From NCBI GenBank assembly GCA_036785325.1, contig JAXIVH010000024.1, positions 3,771,311 through 3,835,310 on the forward strand: a DNA stretch of 64,000 bases. Reading direction: 5' to 3'. This DNA is from Urophycis tenuis. Lineage: Eukaryota; Chordata; Actinopteri; Gadiformes; Phycidae. Under the pieces are notes generated by a model. The model was not told the origin of the DNA. It worked only from the letters and a program-made list of their open reading frames with translations, and ran no database searches. The position numbers were made by a program, and so were the translations under genes. Positions 29,801-39,900 of this stretch are shown here, piece after piece; position 1 is the first letter of the stretch; every line of letters begins with the position of its first letter.

Positions 29801-32800
29801 TGCTGATCTTTGAGGTAACCTTCGGGCCACAGCGCCCCACACCGCCCCCACTGTCGGCCCCCATGGGGGGGGCGGAGTCAGAGACCTCGGTGGTCTTGAT
29901 CATGTGAAGAGGATGCTTCGCATGCTCACCTCCTCCTAGTCTGTCGTACATGACGCGGAGGCCCGGTGGGAGAGGTTCTCTGGTGCCCTAGAGACCCGAG
30001 GCAGATATCTGACAGCACAGCCTGGCCTGCATGTGACGTGCGCTCCATATGAAACAGACACATATTTCTAACCACACCTTCTTTCCTCCAGGGAACCAAT
30101 GAAATCCTCAGGATGTACATCGCCCTGACGGGGATGCAGTACGCCGGGAAGATCCTGACGGGCAAGATCAAGTAAGTGTGTGCAGACACAGCACCCACAG
30201 CAGCCAGCGGGTGTCGGGGGAGCCCTTCTACAGCCTGTGTTTGTGTTCCTCCAGGGAGATGAAGAAGGGGAACTTGGGCCTGGCGTTGGGCATGATGGGT
30301 CAGAAGGTCAGGGCGTCCATGGGGGGAACCAAGGACTTTGGTCTGACGGGCAAGGATGGCGTGGTGCACCCCAGCCTGGCGGTGAGGCCCTCGTTATTTT
30401 ACTGTAATGTCCACGCTCTGCCGCCAGCCGTTACAATGTAGTGACGTCTGGAGTCACTCTGTAGTGAAGTCTGGAGTCACTCTGTAGTGATGTCTGGAGT
30501 CACTACTTCTGGAGTCACTCTGTAGTGAAGTCTGGAGTCACTCTGTAGTGATGTCTGGAGTCACTACTTCTGGAGTCACTCTGTAGTGAAGTCTGGAGTC
30601 ACTCTGTAGTGATGTCTGGAGTCACTACTTCTGGAGTCACTCTGTAGTGAAGTCTGGAGTCACTCTGTAGTGAAGTCTGGAGTCACTCTGTAGTGATGTC
30701 TGGAGTCACTACTTCTGGAGTCACTCTGTAGTGAAGTCTGGAGTCACTCTGTAGTGATGTCTGGAGTCACTACTTCTGGAGTCACTCTGTAGTGAAGTCT
30801 GGAGTCACTCTGTAGTGATGTCTGGAGTCACTACTTCTGGAGTCACTCTGTAGTGATGTCTGGTGTCACTCTGTAGTGAAGTCTGGCGTCACTACTTCTG
30901 GAGTCACTCTGTAGTGACCTCTGGAGTCACTCTGTAGTGATGTCTGGAGTCACTCTGTAGTGATGTCACTCTGGAGTGACGGTGACGTCTGGAGTCACTC
31001 TGTAGTGACGTCTGGAGTCACTCTGTAGTGATGTCACTCTGTAGTGACGTCTGGAGTCACTCTGTAGTGACGTCTTAGCACTTGGCATCATAGGCCAGAG
31101 ATGTTGTACACTAGCAATGGTTAACCTAGCAGTTGGAATGCTTGAAAATGTGTTTCACCTTTTTCTGACAAATGTACTTGTAACTTGCTTTGGACAAAAG
31201 CGTCTGCTAAATGCCCTAGATGTAAATGTATGGGACGCATACAACTTGAACTTCAAGCTTACATGTTCGTTATTTAGCAGAGGCTTTTATCCAAAGCGAC
31301 TACCGGTACATGGCAGAGGTAAATGCCATCAGGGAAAGGGGAATGGCATCTTGTTCAATGAAATTGAATTAAACTTTACTGTCCTTCGCATGGCTTCATC
31401 AGACAGGCGACACACGGGGACATTGGTGCCGTGTAATCAACAGAATTGGTTCATGTGGCTGTTCTGTTGTCTTCACAGGACAGCGCCAAGAAATTGGAAC
31501 ACAATGTCTACCTCTTCGGGTCGGCTGTGGAGAGTGTGCTGTATCGATATGGGAAGGTGGGTCATGTGTTCAAGCCTCGTCGATCATCTATTTTCAGTAC
31601 TTTCCCATTAGAAAATCAGCCTTTACTCTTGCATGCAATGTATGACAAGATCATTTTGGCCAGCATGGGTCTCTGTCCCATTAACATCACGTTTTAAATG
31701 TAAGCTGTCACAGGATTTGATGGGTGCAACACACCTTCTAAAGCCCACACTTCACTTTTGCATGGATACAAAATACGCGCCAACCTCCCCAGATTGTGCT
31801 GCTGGGTGGTAAAGCGCATGTGTGTGCGTGTGCGTGTGCGTGTGCGTGTGTGTGTGTGTGTGGCCACCAGAGAGGTGGTTACCAACACACGATGATGACT
31901 CATACGTAATACCCTGTGTTCCCCGCTCGCCTCCAGACCATCGTGGACGAGCAGCTGGTGCTGAAGCGGGTGGCCGACATCATCATCAACATGTACGCCA
32001 TGACGGCGGTGCTGTCCAGGGCCAGCCGCTCCATCAGCATCGGCCTGCGCAACCACGACCACGAGGTAGAGCCCCCCCCGCCCCCCCCCCCCCCCGTCAC
32101 GCACGCCTCCTTGCAGGGGGCTGCCGGACCGCCAGGCAGACCAGCTGGCTGCCAAAGCTGCGAGTCTCTTTGGGTTAAAGCGTCTGCTACATTGTGTGTG
32201 TAATAGAGTGTCTTTATGGACTCACACATCACTTTGTCTTGGCTAAGACCTCCAGCCCCAGTCGTTTCCAAAACACAACTCAACTGTGGTTGGGTAGTAA
32301 CTGAAGGGGATGCCTTCATTTGTGCAAGTAAGGTGGTACGGTTTATATTAAAGCAGAAACACAATTGTAGGACAAAGGAAAGAGGAGAGGAATGTGATGG
32401 GGAGATTAAACAGAAAGCCAGTGGCTTTTTTTTTTTTACGGCTGCAAGTTTGTTGTTGTCTGGTCTTGGTAAACACAAAGAAGACAGACTGTTGTGTATG
32501 TTCTGGCCTGAGGAGGAAATCTCTTCTGGTAAATACTGCACAGGGAGTCAAACTAAACAAACTCTGCTAGCCATCATGCCAAACTTCCTCCCCCCTTTTC
32601 CTACAAGTCTCTCATCGTTGGGTGAGATCACGTCTCGTAAATCATATATTTTTAGCTCCGTCTTTTTTTACCGTGAACCAAATGTTTATAAAGTCTAACT
32701 GAACGCACCTTATTCACCTTGCTCCGTCTGTAGTACGAAAGTACTACAGAAGTACGGGAGGACTGAAAGCAGCATTCCTTATTCCGCTTTTAGAGCATTT

Positions 32801-33405
32801 AGAACCCAGGTCACCACGATGTGAATGAGACCCACTGATCACACGGACTGCAGCCATCCCATCTTAGTTTGTCCGGACCCTTCCTTTGTGACTATCTCTC
32901 CTCTTGTGCAGGTGCTGCTCGCCAACACCTTCTGCGCCGAGACATTCTTCAAGAACAACTATATGTTGATGCAGTTGCAAAAACGTGAGTACAAGCTGAA
33001 GCTAATTGGGAACAGCCCCGCAGTTTGTATTTTTTTTTTAATGCATCTCGCTATGCAAAAGGCCGGCATGTGTTGTGGAAATGTGCCAGAAATCCTCCAT
33101 CCACATTCCAGCCGTCAGCAGCCAACTATCGTGGTGATGTTTTATTCGTACTCGCCATGTTGTTTTAATTTGGACATCATTACAACACCATGCCAGTGAC
33201 ACGACAAGTCTGGAGCACAGAAATGTCCCGCTTTGTCTTTGTCAAGTTCAAACGAAACACACAAACCCACAACTCTCCAAAACCCCCCTGCCCATGTGTT
33301 CCAGATTCCCCCGAGAACAACGACGCCAACATCAAGAAGATAGCCGAGCAAATCCTGGAGAAGAGGATGTACACCTGCTCCCATCCACTGGAAAGAACCT
33401 TCTGA
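24071..33405 (+). CDS. acad9: Acyl-CoA dehydrogenase family member 9, complex I assembly factor (complete, 18 exons)
   Basis: Exons: 24071-24244, 24705-24798, 24915-25016, 25444-25550, 25902-26002, 26639-26717, 26869-27043, 28229-28302, 28474-28549, 28635-28705, 29250-29369, 29686-29814, 30092-30171, 30255-30381, 31479-31556, 31937-32065, 32912-32984, 33305-33405. All phases agree and the sum is 1890 nt, 629 residues, against 621 in human. The basic, Asn-rich N terminus suits a mitochondrial targeting peptide. The dehydrogenase fold follows: N-terminal helices, the FCLTEPGSGSDAAS flavin/substrate loop, MAMNAFVMESMAYLTAGM helices, and LRDCRILLIFEGTNEILR with the catalytic Glu at residue 434. 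The VLCAD/ACAD9-type C-terminal extension ends HPLERTF. ACAD9 beats ACADVL on LNSGRFSMGS through [23 protein letters not shown] and on the C-terminal LRNHDHEVLLANTFC. It works with ECSIT and NDUFAF1 at the inner membrane and has residual long-chain acyl-CoA activity. Several introns carry minisatellites at their edges. Confidence 0.96.
24258..24583. repeat. 30-bp minisatellite at the start of acad9 intron 1
   Basis: Eleven tandem copies of exactly 30 bp (core GACCGGTTTGTACTCCTGTC), starting about 14 bp after the exon 1 donor at 24245. Each unit contains the palindrome ACCGGT. Because the period is a multiple of three, long open frames appear on both strands; they are repeat artefacts. Confidence 0.97.
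25585..25720 (+). mobile_element. tRNA-derived SINE-like fragment
   Basis: Has GCAGGGTGTTTGACTCCCAG, a degenerate B-box (GTGGATTCAGTACCC) and the shared body TCTACCTGCAGGCCTCCCAG. The same pieces appear in reverse at about 43230-43285 and 57700-57800, so this is one SINE family. Located in acad9 intron 4. Confidence 0.5.
26789..26858. repeat. GT microsatellite abutting acad9 exon 7 acceptor
   Basis: About 70 bp of GT ending roughly 10 bp before the acceptor AG at 26867-26868. The preceding exon's acceptor is likewise preceded by a GTT tract (26610-26634). Confidence 0.95.
27034..27790. repeat. Minisatellite made of the acad9 exon 7 end and its splice donor, about 15 units
   Basis: Starting with the exon itself (GGCTCCAACA|GTAGGACC, donor at 27044), the block GGCTCCAACAGTAGGACC plus a CTCCTCC tract of variable length is repeated 14 more times, with cores at about 27079, 27128, 27180, 27237, 27280, 27324, 27383, 27433, 27480, 27540, 27591, 27634, 27694 and 27763. 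Unit length is about 43-69 bp. Most copies keep the GTAGG donor; two have CATTAGG. Variants (AACAG, AATAG, AACAT) recur in order, suggesting block duplications of several units. Confidence 0.95.
28825..28900. mobile_element. Short interspersed-repeat remnant (GATCCCTGAGGGAAATT core)
   Basis: An ACAG tetranucleotide run (28839-28857) is followed by AAATGATCCCTGAGGGAAATT, a core seen repeatedly in fish transposon remnants; a related piece is at about 37595-37645. Family not assigned. In acad9 intron 10. Confidence 0.35.
30435..31075. repeat. Composite minisatellite in acad9 intron 14
   Basis: About 640 bp built from GTCTGGAGTCACTCTGTAGTGA-like units (about 23 bp) and shorter GTCACTACTTCTGGA units arranged in higher-order blocks. 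It begins about 50 bp after the donor at 30382. Units contain the inverted pair AGTGA and TCACT, and later copies contain TGACGTC, a CRE-like hexamer core. Confidence 0.95.
31087..31235 (+). mobile_element. Non-LTR retroelement 3' tail
   Basis: Matches, by eye, the 3' part of the element at 59180-59374: ACTAGCAATGGTTAACCTAGC, TGAAAATGTGTTTCACC, then TTGCTTTGGACAAAAGCGTC and TAAATGCCCTAGATGTAAATG. A reverse-orientation tail piece (GCAGAGGCTTTTATCCAAAG) follows at about 31276-31302. In acad9 intron 14. Confidence 0.6.
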
Positions 33406-33924
33406 GTCCTCCATGCTGCCATTCAGATTTGCACCCCCTCCATAGCGTGTACATACTAATTTAAATCCAGTTTTAACCAATCATGTTGTGTTAAAGCAAA
33501 CGCAATAAGAGTGCGCAATGAGAGTGTGTTATATTGTTTAATGCTGGTGTTGTTTTAGGAAACCCATAAGTGCCCATAATGTTTGAAAGGGAGGTGGTTG
33601 AGTATGAGTATGTACAGGGGGGTCATGAGCCTACTGGGCGTACCAGGTGACCTCTCTGTGGGTTCGGACCTCCACCAGGTTCTTGAAGGGTCGTGCGGTG
33701 GCTGTGGTGTTCTGTGGGCGTGTCCTCCCCCGGGGGCCGCGGGCCACGTGGCGAGCCCTCTCTGGCGCCGTCAGCGGGGAGCACCTTCTCTTGTGGAGAA
33801 GCGAGCGCGGCGTGCAGTATCTCCTACGGCAGCACCAAGGAGACACACAAAGTGATGTCTCCGGTGCAACACCAACAGGGGAATAAAACGAGTTGAAAGT
33901 GAAAGTGTGCGTCGTGTCCTGAGC
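33406..33924. other. Convergent 3' region between acad9 and cfap92
   Basis: The 519 bp between the two stop codons hold both 3' UTRs. For acad9 the only perfect plus-strand AATAAA seen is at 33882-33887, very close to the cfap92 stop, so the acad9 UTR may span the whole interval. For cfap92 a minus-strand ATTAAA lies at 33537-33542. The transcripts would then overlap tail-to-tail. Confidence 0.45.
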
Positions 33925-36900
33925 CTACTTGAAGCGGTATTCCTTGTACAGGGAGGGGCGTCTGGGGATGGTGTTGTTGATGGCAGTGAAGTTCTTCTCG
34001 GGGTACGGGCCTGGAGCCAGAGCCTTGTTCTGGGACTCCTCTGGCCCCCCAGCGAGCACGGCCAGGGCAGGGAGGGGCTGCGTGGGTGGGGAACACAATG
34101 TGAGGCGGGGGGGAGGCCTAGTGGCTGGAAACACTCACATGTAGAGCACCATCCTGAGATAACATTTCTTTTATGTTGAGATAACATTTCATTTACAGTT
34201 CTTTTGTATCTTTCTTGAGCAATGAAAGGATAAACGTAAATGTGCCACTTACACAAAACCTTGCTACTTACACTTACACAAAACCTGGCTAGAGTTAGGG
34301 TTGGGGTTCCTTCAATAAATGCATCAAATGGGGTCAAATTTAGGCTTAAAGGAGCTTAATCTTGACAAAAATATGCACTCAAAATGAAAGTGTACTTTCT
34401 AATGCTGCTACAAATAAATGTGGACACTGTAGAGGAGACGGACCAAGTCTGTTGACCTGTTGGTTCGTACTCATAACTTGTAGAGAAAAGGTTTAAAGGG
34501 TTCAAACCTGACAAGGACCAGTAATGCTCTATAATTTCCTGTAAAGTCATTTGATGAATTTACTTCACAATAACTTTGCTAACTTTACGATATGCATTCA
34601 CAAGGGAGGAGTCCAGCGTCTGCAGTGTGGTTGAGCAGCTCCATGTCAGCAGCCTCCACAGTGAACAGGGAACACCAAGGCTGACTTACCTTCAGGGCCA
34701 ATCCTGGCTTTCTCAGCGAGTACTTCCTGGGTTCGTCTTTCAGTATTTCCTGGAACTTCCCTGAACAGGCTCCCGGGTAACACTTGAAGTCCGGGAGCTG
34801 GCCGTGGTCTTCTGGGACCGGACCCCCCACGGGCCGCACGCCGGGGGTCCGCCTGCCCACCGCTAGCTGCTCCTGGTGCAGGCCCTCCCCTGGGGAGGAA
34901 CAGAACGCCCAGCAGGGGGCAGCAGGACACTCAGTTTAGAGGCTCCTGATGCCTGCAGGATCACCTGCTCAGAACATAGGCATTCTGAAGAACACACAAC
35001 ATTTCCACTCAAAGGTTCTGGGTTTGAACCCCAATCCTGGGACGTTTGGCCCTGACCCTAAAACCAAACCCGATCATTAACCTAACCCTAAAACCACTCT
35101 TTAAAAAATCAAAAAATCTCTGTGACTCAATGTTCATGGCAGGCGAGCCCAAGGTTGAGAAACCATGTTCTTAAGAATGTCCATAGTTCTTGTAGTGTTT
35201 AACCTGCACTCTGGTTTTCTTTTAAAGGTGGTTTTATTTTTGAGAGGTTTTGCTTTCACACACCAGTGATAGACAGGCTACATTGAGTCCCCAGAACAAT
35301 CTGGACCAATCATAAATAAGTCAGCGTTGTCTAAATTCCCGATCAAAAGACATTGTAACACTTTATCACTGACTAATATCTATTGTGTTAACCTCCCGGG
35401 GTCCGTCAGCACATGACGTAAGGCACCTACCAGCCAGGTGCATGCACACGGAGTGGGGCGGTCCGAAGAGGTGGGGCGGTGTGATGTAGAGCTGGAAGTC
35501 CAGCGAGCGCCGGGCCCAGGGCCACCTGTCCCTGGTCAGGGGGGGCTTCAGGGTGTTGGCGTGGAGGACGTTCTCCCTCCACGGCTGGAGAGACACACAG
35601 ACACACACATCTCAACATGGAGGTTCTCCCTCCACGGCTGGAGAGACACACAGACACACACATCTCAACATGGAGGTTCTCCCTCCACAGCTGGAGAGAC
35701 ACACCACACACACACACATCTCAACATGGAGGTTCTCCCTCCACAGCTAGAGAGACACCACACACACACATCTCAACATGGAGGTTCTCCCTCCACAGCT
35801 GGAGAGACACCACACAGACACATCTCAACATGGAGGTTCTCCCTCCACGGCTGGAGAGACACACAGACACACATCTCAACATGGAGGTTCTCCCTCCACG
35901 GCTGGAGAGACACCACACACACATCTCAACATGGAGGTTCTCCCTCCACGGCTGAAGAGACACAAAGACACACACATCTCAACATGGAGGTTCTCCCTCC
36001 AAAGCTGGAGAGACACCACACACACATCTCAACATGAAGGTTCACGCGCACGTCCCAAAATGTCTCGCATTGGTCATGTCACCATCCTGAAATTGCACTT
36101 GTCTAGTTTCTCCCCCACAAAAAAATGTCTTGAAACTTTGTCACTACAATGACAAGGGTAGCCTACAACGACAAACTGAAGTGGGATATTCGGACAACAA
36201 CACCAAGGTCCACTCAGCTCAAAGTGTTTAACGGTCACCCCGTTACACTGCACAGTGTGTTAAGTATTATTCTGTTCGGAAAATGAGTGCAAAACTGTGC
36301 GCACTCATTTGCGTGGATAAGTGTTCAGTTCAATAAACAAACATAAGAACAGAGTTCCACCCCTGGTGGTAAAATAGGGTCTCTATAACAAAACAACCGA
36401 CTCAAACAGCCAGTCTGTTGTCATGAGAACCAGACACTGGAGAGATTTCACGTTGGCAGAAATGCGAGTGACAAATGACAAAACTGAGCCGGAGCAACAG
36501 TTGGGCTCACTTCTCCGGGACCCTGAATCAAGCCGCGTTCGTCACGTGATATCACATTACCCCTCGGACAGTCACACCTTCACTCAGCGCCATAAGGGGC
36601 GAGGGCAGACGTCTAAATCACCCCGCAGCATACCTGCCTGCCCCTCCGTGTCAGTTACAGTCGCTCGTAAAACAAAAAGAACATTCCTCTGCCTTCTGAA
36701 GACCTCTGAATCTCAAGGCGGCGTGACGTCACCTTGCTCAGCTCGTCCACGCGTGATTGGTCGGGGCGTGGGGGGTGGTCACGGGGGAGGTGGCAGTCCA
36801 AGGCCGGGCCGGCGGTTCTGGGTGCCGGGGTGACACGGCCGGGCTCCACGGTGGCACTCTGGTACTGCTGGCTGTAGGTGAACCTTCGGCCGGGCACCTG

Positions 36901-39900
36901 AACACACACAGGGACCACTCAGCTGGCACGGCGCAGCACAGTGGAACCACACGCCCCGTAAAAAAGTGGAATGTTTTTTATATGATTCTCTCTTTTTTTT
37001 TTTTTTTTTCTCAAAAGGTCACGCATGCCGACATGCCGTTGCCTTGTCTGTTTCACTTTGGTCATTACTCTGTTTGAACACTGAACGTTTTCAAGAGATG
37101 AACAGTAGACATTGAAAACATGCTAATTTTTGAACTTTTTGGAAAGGTAAAAGGGTAACGCCAATTAACAAATAGTTGCACACAGAATTTGGTGTCCTTG
37201 GCCAAAAGTACGTCCACAGTTGGTTCACAGAAAGAGCAAGTTGGCCATGATGCCAGGATTAAGTTTGCTTTTATGAGGGGTTAGCAGTTAGGGGTTAGGC
37301 ATTTAGTTAACAGCCATCAATGCTTAACAGGTTGGGCCACATTTGATATGGTGAGCAAAACCGTTTTGTTTTCCTTCCTTCAGTTTCCAGACCTTAGCCA
37401 TTTCCTTGCGCAGCCGTTCCAAGCCCTGTCTGTGAGAGTTGAAGGTCTGGATGCTGTAGTTGTGCACCGGGCCAACCACAGCAGGCCCCCACACAGCCAG
37501 CCTGGGCTTCTGTACGGGAAGGCTCCTGAGTTGGAGCTCTCTGATATTTTCCTGCATCATCATGGCAAGCCAATAGGATTGGATTACATTCATTCATTTG
37601 TCTCCGAAGGGAAATTTGGTCGCAACAGTCAATATAGGTACAAATAATCATACAAATCTGAATAAAATTCACAATAGAATACAAAAAGTACTCAAATTCG
37701 TGCCTGTATGTACAATATTATACCAACATATGAGACATAATAAATACTGTTGAGACCCCGACCCGACCATAGCCCTGTGATGGTTTGCGTAGCCGTTAGC
37801 TACTGCGCTACAACGCACCAAATAGGACTTGTATGGAATACTGCAGAGCTGACAAACCTTCACATAGTCCTTGGTGTGTCTGCCCTGCTGCTGGGCGGGG
37901 AGCCGTTTCCATTGGATGTACTCTGTGTTGTGCATGTCTAGGGGCTCACGCCTCCTCTCCCGGACTGCCAGGGAGGAGGAGACCACTGGCTCCGCCTGCA
38001 CCTCCTCCTCCTCCTCCTCCTCCACCTGGGGCTTTTTCTCTGTCTTCCCAGGAAGTGTGCCCAGCTCTCTGCTGACGCTGAGGATCATGTCCTCCGTGGG
38101 GAACAGGTCGCGCCGCAAGGCCTCCAGCAACTGTCTCGCGTGACACAGCTGGCTCAACCTACGGAAAACGCGTGGTGTTTACCTCCGTTCAGCAGGGCCA
38201 GCCAGTTCAGCCCGCTGACCTCTTTATGCCTCATAATGGGCCTTTTAGGAATACCAATAAAAACAAACATTAAACCGCCGCTGACTGGGCTGGCTGTTGT
38301 ATACGTGTATACAAGCAGAGGCTTCTGTCCAAAGCAATCCTTTACTTTGTCTTAGATACATGTCATGAATACCCTGGGAGGACATTTTGCTCAAGGATGT
38401 ATACGGGCTGATCTTTCTGCTTGGACCTAACACCCCGGACCACTGACTAGAAGACCACCTGCACACCCACGTCTCAAGGCCAGTTCCCCCTGTTCTGCAA
38501 CTGATTCTACAGATATTGTTGGGAGTCCACTGCTGCAGTGTGTTCTGGCAGCGGTACCGGGACAGGGCCTGGAAGCAGGAGTGGGGCAGCATGGCCCGGA
38601 CGTAGACCAGCGGGCTCCTCATGATGTCCTCCAGGGGTCGGTGCAGACGAACAGGACTCAGGTTCACATCCAGTGAGCCGTAGACACGCTCGGAGAAACC
38701 CAGGCCTGACGAGTAGAGAACCTTCACCTGCTCTTCAGTGCGCCCCCCTAGCCTGCAACACATCACAGACAAGACCCAGACGTTGCTGCTGGCAGTTTGG
38801 CCTCGAGTCCCCGGGCCCAGACGCCCTCTGGCTGAGAGGACGAGCTGAAGGTTGTCAGTGGAAAGAGGTACGATCACACACCAAAGCGCTGGTGCATACT
38901 CACCGCTGAGGGACCGTCTCCCAGAGGGACCTCACTGCTTTGTGTCTCAGTCCTTCCACAACGACCAGGTGCATCTTCTCATCCTGCACGTGGAACCCCG
39001 TGACAAAGTCCAGGTCTTTGCTCTCGCGTTCCTCCGGACTCAACAGGTAGTCGGTCAGAACCCTGTCGAGGAATTCCAAGGGGCAAGAGCCGATGTTGAA
39101 CGCCACCGTGTTGATCTTCAGGATCTCCGACCTCAGCTTGGTCCGCACGTGCACGTTGTTGGATCCGAAAATGAAGACGATGCGTCCAAACAACAGACAA
39201 TCGCAAGACCCCACAGCGGAGTCTGCGCCCACCAGCAGGGGGTGAGCTATCTCCACCTTTACTTTAAGGTGAGCGCCGGTGTCAAAGTAATGTCCCTGCT
39301 CCATGGGCTTGCTCACGTGGCCATCAGCAACGCCTGGCAGGTCCATCATCTTCCTCTCCCACATGGGTCTTTCTCTGCCTGGCAACTGAGGCGGAGAGCA
39401 GCTTCTGATTGGCAGGTTCACCTTGAGGCTCCTGCGCCCCAGCAGCAGCTCGGAGAGGTCCAGCTGTGCCACGGCGTAGGTTTCATAGGCCTGAGCAGCA
39501 GCAGGGCCGTGGACGCTGCGTTTCCGACCCACGAACGCCATGCTGCTCAGCTTGTCGTCGTCCGGTCTCGTCCCAAACAGCCCCGGGGTGCCAGGGGGCT
39601 TCTCCGGCTTCCTGTCGCGGTCGTGAACTTGGATCTCCAGCGGGGGGCCCGTGAGGTACTCACGCAGCTCGCCGGGACCCATGGCGCCCGCCAGGACCAC
39701 GAACACGTCGCCAAAGTAGACCCGTGTGCCGTGGCGTTGAGGCTTCGTCTTGTGCGTCTTCGATTTAAGAAACTGATACTGGCAGTACACCGGCAAGCAC
39801 TTCTCCTGGGAACACAGACAGCACAGCGCGGTTATGATCACCAGCAAATGGCACATCTGGGGAATACTAGTTTTATGCATTATTTGTGATTGAGTCATTT

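Noticed and set aside
24071..33405. Calling the gene acadvl (very long-chain acyl-CoA dehydrogenase)
   Set aside because: VLCAD is the nearest relative, but the segments around exons 9-10 and the C terminus fit ACAD9 better, and the neighbours cfap92 and efcc1 are the ACAD9 neighbours on human 3q21.
24258..36045. CRISPR-like arrays (regular repeats with variable spacers at 24258, 27034 and 35571)
   Set aside because: Eukaryotic nuclear DNA; the spacers are low-complexity CT or CA, and two of the arrays are explained by duplication of splice sites.
38852..39889. 345-residue plus-strand frame
   Set aside because: Antisense of the large cfap92 exon, which is in phase with flanking exons and shows family motifs.
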